A DNA stretch of 6,432 bases. Origin: Oscillospiraceae bacterium (GTDB taxonomy: Bacteria > Bacillota > Clostridia > Oscillospirales > Ruminococcaceae). The translations under genes were made by a program, and so were the position numbers. The stretch lies in assembly GCA_009782665.1 (NCBI GenBank), contig WRIP01000077.1:1-6432 (forward strand), given 5' to 3'. The notes below the pieces were generated by a model, which did no database searches, was not told the DNA's origin, and worked only from the letters and a program-made list of their open reading frames with translations. Positions 1-4,803 of the stretch are shown here, one piece after another (position 1 is the first letter of the stretch; every line of letters begins with the position of its first letter).

Positions 1-1307
1 AGCGACTCTAAGAATTTCTTACTGTTATTACGATGTCTTCGTTTTCTAATATCGCTTACCTGTGCCATTATTGCTTCCTTACCTACCGAAAACTCATTCG
101 ATAGCTTTGAAGCATAGATATCTATTTCAGTCGGAGATGTAGAGCCTGCCAATATCATCGAGGCTTCACTAAGGTATCTGACCTTTCCTTCATCGGTTGA
201 TATGGGATACTTGTCTTTCGCCTTATTCAATTCATATTCCAAGGAGTTTTTGGATTTGATAAGTAGCTCATTGAAAGCTTTAGAGCCGAACTTCCGGATG
301 TATTCATCCGGATCTTTGGCACCGGTGTAATCTACAACTCTTACTGAAAGACCAATTTGTCGACATAGGTCGATAGCTCGTTTTGTTGCACGTTTACCGG
401 CTTCATCCGAGTCGTAGCAGATTAACACTTCATCAGCATACTGTGAAATGAGTCGAGTCTGTTCGACTGTGAGTGCGGTACCGAGCGTTGCGACCGAACC
501 GGTAAACCCAGCCTGATGCAACATAATCACATCCATATATCCCTCTGCCAAAATGAGCTCTCTCGAAAGACCTTTTGCAATGTTGAGAGCAAACAGATTG
601 CGACTCTTTTTGAACACCGGGGTATCGCTGGTATTGATATATTTAGGTCCGGTATCGCCTAGCGCACGACCGCCAAATGCTATGACGTTTCCCCTAATAT
701 CGATGATAGGTATCATAATTCGGGAACGAAAGACATCATAGGTGCCACTTTTGCCTTCCGCTATCAGACCTGCAGCCAGCAGTTCACGGTCATAGAAGCC
801 TTCCTTCCTCAGAAAGTCTCTTAAATCACTCCAACCGGTAGGTGAAAAACCTAACCCGAACTTCGCGATGAAATTATCCTGTAAGCCGCGCTGTCTGAGA
901 TATGAGCGTGCATTGCGACCGTCATCCGAGTTGAGATGATCAAAGAAGAAACGTGCTGCTTTCTTGTTGGCTGCATATATCCGCATCCGGAGTTTAGCGT
1001 TGTCATCGTTAACATCCTCCGGCATCTTGAGATTAACTCGATCGGCGAGTTTTCTCACTGCCTCGATGTAACTGAGATTGTCCAGCTTCATTACAAAGCT
1101 GATGACATCCCCTCCGGTGTTGCAACCAAAACAAAAGAATGATTGGGTATCCCCGAATACCGTAAAGCTAGGAGTCTTTTCACTGTGAAAGGGACAGAGT
1201 GCTTTGCTGGTTCGACCGCGACCTATCAGCGATATATATGAACCTATGACCTCAGATATATCGTTTCGACTGTGTAGTTCATCAAGAAAGTCTTGCGGTA
1301 ACGGCAC
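1..1307 (-). CDS. dnaG: DNA primase DnaG, 3' end outside the window
   Basis: The primase makes the short RNA primers for DNA replication and works with the replicative helicase at the fork. The frame is open from a GTG at 1307 to the left edge, giving 435 residues without a frameshift. An in-frame TAA lies three codons upstream, so GTG is the first possible start. AGGAG at 1322-1318 is a good ribosome site with a longish 10-base spacer. The N-terminal CHC2 zinc finger is complete: C38, H41, C59 and C62 (CX2HX17CX2C), although the usual YHCFGC reads FFCFGC here. The catalytic core follows: RSRIMIPI at 194-201, AFGGRAL at 210-216, then the TOPRIM signature EGYMDV at 255-260 and the metal-binding DSDEAGKRA at 299-307. 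Family members are about 590-600 residues long, so roughly the last 160, including the helicase-binding domain, lie outside. It follows dgt by 27 bases and is probably cotranscribed with it; rpoD is the expected next gene. Confidence 0.97.
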   Translation of the reverse strand, partial: MPLPQDFLDELHSRNDISEVIGSYISLIGRGRTSKALCPFHSEKTPSFTVFGDTQSFFCFGCNTGGDVISFVMKLDNLSYIEAVRKLADRVNLKMPEDVNDDNAKLRMRIYAANKKAARFFFDHLNSDDGRNARSYLRQRGLQDNFIAKFGLGFSPTGWSDLRDFLRKEGFYDRELLAAGLIAEGKSGTYDVFRSRIMIPIIDIRGNVIAFGGRALGDTGPKYINTSDTPVFKKSRNLFALNIAKGLSRELILAEGYMDVIMLHQAGFTGSVATLGTALTVEQTRLISQYADEVLICYDSDEAGKRATKRAIDLCRQIGLSVRVVDYTGAKDPDEYIRKFGSKAFNELLIKSKNSLEYELNKAKDKYPISTDEGKVRYLSEASMILAGSTSPTEIDIYASKLSNEFSVGKEAIMAQVSDIRKRRHRNNSKKFLES

Positions 1308-1334
1308 CTCTATTTATCTCCTAATCTGTATATA

Positions 1335-2345
1335 TTAAAACTGTAAGGCAAAGGGTTTGGGAATGAAGAGTGTTTCAAAACAGTATGTGGCGTAGGCATC
1401 GCTCATTCCGGAGATATAGTCAACGACCGCTCTTTCGGGGGACTCGTTCTCGGCAGTATACCGATAGAATTCCGGCATCGCGGTATAGTTTTTGATGTAG
1501 TAATCAAAGAGAATACTGATTAACTCTTGAACTTTGTGTTCTTCACTCTTAATCTCGGTTGCGGTGTTCAGATACACGTTGTCAAACATATATCGATAGA
1601 GCTCATCGTATGCTTGTTGTACTTCCTTACCTAAGCTCAGTTCCTGTTCGGTGGAATGTCGCAGCAATGAATCAATTGCGGTGGTTATACGCTCGGATTT
1701 ACCGATACCTAAAACATCGGTAATTGTTTCGGGTAGTAGCGACTCACTAAACACCGATGCAGTAATGGCATCCTCAATGTCATGGTTCAGAAACGCAATT
1801 CTATCGGCTATTCTGACGATTTTGCCTTCCATCGTTTCGGGTTGCTTACCGGTAGTATGGTTTCCTATTCCGTCTATCGTTTCATATGTGAGATTCAGTC
1901 CTTTATGGTCCTTCTCGATGAACTCCACCACCCTGACACTCTGCTCATAGTGACGGAAACCGAAAGAACACAGTTGATCGAGTACTCTCTCTCCGGCATG
2001 TCCGAAGGGTGTGTGACCTAGATCATGCCCTAACGCAATAGCTTCGGTTAAGTCTTCATTCAGGCGGAAAGCTCGAGCAAGGGTTCTGGCTATCTGAGAA
2101 ACCTCAAGGGTATGGGTGAGCCTGGTCCGGTAGTGATCACCTTCAGGAGAGATAAAGACCTGTGTCTTTTGCTTAAGTCTTCTGAAGGCTTTTGAATGGA
2201 GTATTCTATCTCGGTCACGGCAGAAGACGGTTCTGACATCACATTCGTCTTCTTCAACCTTTCGTCCCTTGCTGTTTATTGCCAACATGGCAGCAGGAGA
2301 GAGTATCTCCTTTTCAATCAATTCATAACGTTCGCGTATAGTCAT
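1335..2345 (-). CDS. dgt: dGTPase-like deoxynucleoside triphosphate triphosphohydrolase (HD superfamily)
   Basis: The product is a 336-residue cytoplasmic HD-domain enzyme of the dGTPase-like family, whose members split dNTPs into a deoxynucleoside and triphosphate and so affect the dNTP pool. The N-terminal family signature is clear: RDRDRILHSKAFRRLKQKTQ at 43-62 and PEGDHYRTRLTHTLEV at 67-82. The HD metal ligands are visible as H78, H107-D108 (in GHDLGHTPFGHAGE, 106-119) and probably D181 in RIADRIAF. The length fits the shorter Gram-positive type rather than the roughly 500-residue E. coli Dgt, so strict dGTP preference should not be assumed. The ATG at 2345 has GAGGA at 2356-2352 with a 6-base spacer, which settles the start. 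The gene ends 27 bases before dnaG, the order common in Clostridia (dgt-dnaG-rpoD). The family assignment is secure; the preferred nucleotide is not known from sequence. Confidence 0.95.
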   Translation of the reverse strand: MTIRERYELIEKEILSPAAMLAINSKGRKVEEDECDVRTVFCRDRDRILHSKAFRRLKQKTQVFISPEGDHYRTRLTHTLEVSQIARTLARAFRLNEDLTEAIALGHDLGHTPFGHAGERVLDQLCSFGFRHYEQSVRVVEFIEKDHKGLNLTYETIDGIGNHTTGKQPETMEGKIVRIADRIAFLNHDIEDAITASVFSESLLPETITDVLGIGKSERITTAIDSLLRHSTEQELSLGKEVQQAYDELYRYMFDNVYLNTATEIKSEEHKVQELISILFDYYIKNYTAMPEFYRYTAENESPERAVVDYISGMSDAYATYCFETLFIPKPFALQF

Positions 2346-2523
2346 AAAGAATCCTCTATAGTTATATACGCAAAAAAGAGGTTTATCCCTTTATTTTTTT
2401 CTATATCCTGCGAAAAAAGAAAAACCACCTCAGTTCGGTCAGATGCGTTCATATGTGTTTTCGACTACTATTACCATTGAATCGGTATATATGCAGAAGA
2501 GATACTCATACCATATGGTTTAG
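2346..2523. other. Intergenic region between the kinase gene and dgt
   Basis: This 178-base gap holds no plausible gene. It contains a nested inverted repeat directly after the kinase stop codon (listed separately) and two T-rich stretches on the minus strand (around 2414-2425 and 2371-2376) without a strong G+C stem before them. A weak hairpin, AAAGG pairing with CCTCTTT followed by a T-run, could be formed at about 2371-2391, but it is too poor to call a terminator. A dgt promoter would be expected here, but I found no -35/-10 pair good enough to place. Only the dgt ribosome site, GAGGA at 2352-2356, is clear. Confidence 0.5.
2473..2519 (-). repeat. Nested inverted repeat just after the kinase stop codon
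   Basis: Two pairs of 5-base arms are nested. On the plus strand ACCAT at 2473-2477 pairs with ATGGT at 2515-2519, and GGTAT at 2484-2488 pairs with ATACC at 2508-2512. The outer right arm overlaps a perfect 10-base palindrome, ACCATATGGT, at 2510-2519. The structure begins 4 bases beyond the kinase stop. It could be a 3' end stem or processing site, but there is no T-run directly after it, and short arms in AT-rich DNA also arise by chance. Confidence 0.3.
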
Positions 2524-3474
2524 CTATTGAAACTTGTCCATTGTCTCTCCGTTAATATACCAAGAAGGTATGATATTTTTCATATCATCATACCATGAAG
2601 CAACACTCAGGTTTTGTCTTATCGCTAAGTCTTTCTCGGTCTTACTATTGTTCATTGCCCATCCGACCACACCGATTTGATTACTGGCAATATACATGGC
2701 AAGCAATTTGAAGAACTCAATCGGGGGATCTTGCTCAAAGTATCCGAACAGTTGACCGGATGCAAAGTATCTGCAGACTTCTACCGAAAATACAATACGG
2801 ATAAACTCTTCATAGGGATCTCCGCAGTCATATCTGTTCCAGTCAATAATATGAAGATTGTGGGTTGAGTCGATAACCATATTCCCGGTATGATAGTCTC
2901 CGTGTTGAAAACCCGTCGGACGACCTTTCAATAGATGCCAGTTGTCTTCAATGTACTCTAGAAAACATTCTTCCTTTCCGGATACAAAGTCGCTGTCTAT
3001 ATGAGCTTTCCAGCTCTCTATCCGCTTTTTGGTCTTAGCTATATAGAATGACTCCCAATCCGGTCGTTTCAGTGGCGCTTCAAGAGCATGAATACGCTTT
3101 AAGTACCTGCCGGAAACTATCCCGAGGCGATACTGTTCGCTGCGTGCTAGTGTTGGTAGTATATTTGAAGCGTCATCTCCTTCAACCCAACTAAGCAGCA
3201 TGTAGGTGCTCTGCTGACGATTACATATCCCATATTCTATCGGTTGATTGGTGGGGATATTATGCAAAGTGGCCTGTTGTATCATCAGAAACTCAGCTTC
3301 TTTTTGCTCGCTATTGTTTATGTCTGAAACTCTAAGCAGGTATTTGTTTCCTGAAACATCTTGAAGGAGAAACTTCCGGTCGGATGACCATCCCAAGACA
3401 ATCTCTTCAATAACCGAAAAACGATTGAAATTCGGAATATCTTCAAGATGAATACTTCGGCTCACGTCGTTCAT
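2524..3474 (-). CDS. Aminoglycoside phosphotransferase (APH) family kinase, substrate unknown
   Basis: This is a 316-residue protein kinase-like phosphotransferase that would transfer phosphate from ATP to a small molecule. From the ATG at 3474, the N-lobe shows GWSSDRKFLL (28-37) and KYLLRVS (44-50, the likely ATP-contact strand). The catalytic loop is HGDYHTGN at 191-198, with D193 as base and N198 as metal ligand. The DFG-equivalent is D211 in IIDWNRYDCGDPYEEF. All key residues are present, so it should be active. The frame can be extended to a GTG at 3540 (338 residues), which would overlap yigZ by 35 bases, but no ribosome site precedes that GTG. AGGAG at 3493-3489 favours the ATG, although its 14-base spacer is long and the start remains uncertain. 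With the ATG start, the gene follows yigZ by 31 bases. The same fold includes choline, homoserine, fructosamine and macrolide kinases, so the family name alone does not imply antibiotic resistance. Confidence 0.88.
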   Translation of the reverse strand: MNDVSRSIHLEDIPNFNRFSVIEEIVLGWSSDRKFLLQDVSGNKYLLRVSDINNSEQKEAEFLMIQQATLHNIPTNQPIEYGICNRQQSTYMLLSWVEGDDASNILPTLARSEQYRLGIVSGRYLKRIHALEAPLKRPDWESFYIAKTKKRIESWKAHIDSDFVSGKEECFLEYIEDNWHLLKGRPTGFQHGDYHTGNMVIDSTHNLHIIDWNRYDCGDPYEEFIRIVFSVEVCRYFASGQLFGYFEQDPPIEFFKLLAMYIASNQIGVVGWAMNNSKTEKDLAIRQNLSVASWYDDMKNIIPSWYINGETMDKFQ

Positions 3475-3505
3475 ATTTGTTGCAGTAACTCCTATCAATA
3501 GTTCT

Positions 3506-4135
3506 TTAGCTATCTGTTTGGTGAGCAAGAAACTCTTCACCCGTAAACGTCACTTCACCACTTCCACGGAAGAACTCATTAAGCGAATTAAGCAGTGTCT
3601 GTTCCTTATCCTTGACTGTAATAATCTTTAGCTTCACTATATCTAAAAACTCTCTGTCAGTTATGGTTATCTGCAGGTCCTCTAAGAGTTTAAGTAGTTT
3701 ATCATATGACGAATATACTACTGCAACATCATACTTCACGCATTGAGTCATCACTACGACCTTGGCATCGCGGAGTGCTGCAGAAGCGGTAGAGGAGTAC
3801 GCCCTTATTAGGCCGCCGGCACCGAGTGGGGTACCTCCGTAGTATCTAGTGACTACTACAGCTGCATCGACAATATCTGCCTTGAGCATTGTTTCAAGTA
3901 CCGGTACACCTGCCGTACCGGCAGGCTCCCCGTCATCAGACGAATGGCTGATATTCCCTCGTATGTTATATGCAGAAACATTATGGCTAGCATCCTTGTA
4001 TCGGTTCTTTATCTCGTTAATGTATTCTATGGCTTGTTCTTTAGAGGTCACCCTTTTACAATGCCCTAAAAAACGAGATTTCTTTTCGATGTATATTGAT
4101 TCACCGAAGTTTTCAATTGTCAGATATTCATCCAT
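3506..4135 (-). CDS. yigZ: YigZ/IMPACT family protein (UPF0029)
   Basis: The product is a 209-residue cytoplasmic protein of the YigZ/YvyE family, related to the N-terminal domain of eukaryotic IMPACT, a regulator of the Gcn2 stress kinase. The bacterial role is not firmly established; nucleic-acid or ribosome-linked functions have been suggested. The family signatures are complete: SDDGEPAGTAGVPVL at 66-80 and VVVTRYYGGTPLGAGGLIRAY at 93-113, preceded by KKSRFLGH at 18-25. Residues from about 130 onward match the small C-terminal ferredoxin-like domain (DUF1949 type). The length is normal for the family. The ATG at 4135 has AAGGA at 4146-4142 with a 6-base spacer. It is the first gene after the rpmE terminator and is followed by the kinase gene within 31 bases, or overlapping it, so the two are probably cotranscribed. 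The promoter, presumably in 4136-4218, is not recognisable. Confidence 0.94.
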   Translation of the reverse strand: MDEYLTIENFGESIYIEKKSRFLGHCKRVTSKEQAIEYINEIKNRYKDASHNVSAYNIRGNISHSSDDGEPAGTAGVPVLETMLKADIVDAAVVVTRYYGGTPLGAGGLIRAYSSTASAALRDAKVVVMTQCVKYDVAVVYSSYDKLLKLLEDLQITITDREFLDIVKLKIITVKDKEQTLLNSLNEFFRGSGEVTFTGEEFLAHQTDS

Positions 4136-4218
4136 AAGCTGTCCTTTTTGTTTTAAGCAATTTGCAAGCTATTTTCATCGGTTCGCTTCACTTCTATAAA
4201 TCTCTTTCAATAAGCATG

Positions 4219-4250
4219 AAAAAAGATATATGCTCAGCGAAGCAGATATG
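4219..4250 (-). terminator. Probable Rho-independent terminator of rpmE
   Basis: Read on the minus strand, ATATCTGCT (4249-4241) pairs with AGCATATAT (4234-4226) across a 6-base loop with one internal mismatch, and is followed after one C by six T residues (4224-4219). The stem is AT-rich and only moderately strong, but the position, between the rpmE stop at 4322 and the yigZ start at 4135, is right. The stronger hairpin at 4256-4287 lies directly before it. Confidence 0.6.
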
Positions 4251-4255
4251 ATGAA

Positions 4256-4287
4256 GGACCTGATAAGTATGAGATACTATCAGATCC
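4256..4287 (-). repeat. Strong hairpin after rpmE
   Basis: A near-perfect inverted repeat has arms at 4256-4270 and 4274-4287 with a 3-base loop. Fourteen pairs form, including one G-U wobble in the RNA, with one single-base bulge. It begins 35 bases beyond the rpmE stop. No T-run follows on either strand, so by itself it is not a classical terminator. It more likely protects the mRNA 3' end or works together with the T-tailed hairpin just downstream. Confidence 0.6.
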
Positions 4288-4321
4288 TGTTTATCATATC
4301 AAAATGCTATGTGATACAGAA

Positions 4322-4522
4322 TTAATCCAAGTTAAAGCGTTTCTTGAATCTGTCGACACGACCGCCGGTATCAATGAGTTTCTGCTTTCCGGTATAGAAC
4401 GGATGGCATTTTGAGCAGATTTCCACACGCATATTCTCTCTTGTGGAACGAGTCTCAATGACTTCACCGCAAGCACAGGTAATGGTAGCTGCTTTATACT
4501 CGGGATGTATATTTTCTTTCAT
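4322..4522 (-). CDS. rpmE: 50S ribosomal protein L31 (zinc-binding type)
   Basis: This 66-residue protein is a component of the large ribosomal subunit, at the bridge between subunits. The sequence begins MKENIHPEY and shows the four zinc ligands C16, C18, C36 and C39 (CAC and CSKC), then the family's HPFYTGKQK and [12 protein letters not shown] blocks. This is the C+ form, not the zinc-free paralogue that Zur represses in zinc shortage. The frame can be read 13 codons further up to 4561, but the ATG at 4522 has AGAGGTG at 4535-4529 with a 6-base spacer and matches the usual L31 N-terminus, so it is preferred. The gene has its own promoter and is followed by hairpins that probably end the transcript. 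Confidence 0.98.
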   Translation of the reverse strand: MKENIHPEYKAATITCACGEVIETRSTRENMRVEICSKCHPFYTGKQKLIDTGGRVDRFKKRFNLD

Positions 4523-4551
4523 TAGGTTCACCTCTTTCTGATTGCTTGCAA

Positions 4552-4580
4552 ATGATAGCACACTTTATATTGAAATGCAA
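4552..4580 (-). promoter_or_regulatory. Predicted sigma-A promoter of rpmE, extended -10 type
   Basis: On the minus strand, TTGCAT (4580-4575) and TATCAT (4557-4552) are separated by exactly 17 bases. TATCAT differs from the consensus -10 at one position and is preceded by TGC, giving an extended -10 element that offsets the 3-of-6 match of the -35. Transcription would start near 4545, about 22 bases before the rpmE ATG, leaving room only for the ribosome site. Confidence 0.6.
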
Positions 4581-4803
4581 ATACTTTATGCAGAGCTTTT
4601 TCTCCCCCCCTAATTGAGATATTACTACTGTTACCAATATACTACACAAGTAATTTCTATTGTTGCTCCTGATATACTCTGCTAATTCTAGTATTTTTGT
4701 CAATTCACGACAACTATACATTGTTACTGCTTTTCATAAGCAAGCTGGTCTGCCTTATCTTCAGATAGTTCATATATGACTTTCGAAATTGGTACGCCTA
4801 CTA
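4562..4803. other. Intergenic region upstream of the rpmE promoter
   Basis: No gene is supported here. The one open frame on the minus strand (4494-4721) overlaps the rpmE start and resembles no protein family. The region holds a run of seven G on the minus strand (4604-4610) and a consensus -35 hexamer TTGACA at 4703-4698 with only a weak partner, GAGTAT, at 4679-4674. After the tandem stop codons of the SH3 protein gene there is no hairpin with a T-run; a 5-pair stem (TGCTT/AAGCA) near 4728-4742 is too weak to call a terminator. Confidence 0.5.

Noticed and set aside
553..1142. Plus-strand open frames of 62 and 68 codons
   Set aside because: Both lie fully opposite dnaG, which is unmistakable there, and resemble no protein.
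1651..2480. Three plus-strand open frames of 79-99 codons
   Set aside because: They lie mostly or entirely opposite the conserved dgt coding sequence; the third only runs past its start into the gap. None has a recognisable motif.
2524..3474. Reading the APH-fold kinase as an antibiotic resistance gene
   Set aside because: The fold covers many housekeeping kinases, and nothing nearby (mobile element, other resistance gene) supports resistance.
3898..3925. Palindrome GTACCGGTAC beside an inverted repeat CCTGCC/GGCAGG
   Set aside because: It lies inside yigZ and encodes the invariant PAGTAGVPVL motif; the repeated Gly/Pro/Ala codons explain the symmetry.
3849..4199. Plus-strand open frame of 116 codons
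   Set aside because: It mirrors the conserved yigZ signature region and has no independent support.
4157..4553. Ten-base match GCTTGCAAAT in opposite orientation upstream of yigZ and in the rpmE leader, as a possible shared operator
   Set aside because: One short AT-rich match in two intergenic regions is not enough, and neither copy is symmetrical.
4494..4721. Minus-strand open frame of 75 codons before rpmE
   Set aside because: It overlaps the rpmE promoter and start, lacks a ribosome site and shows no family resemblance.
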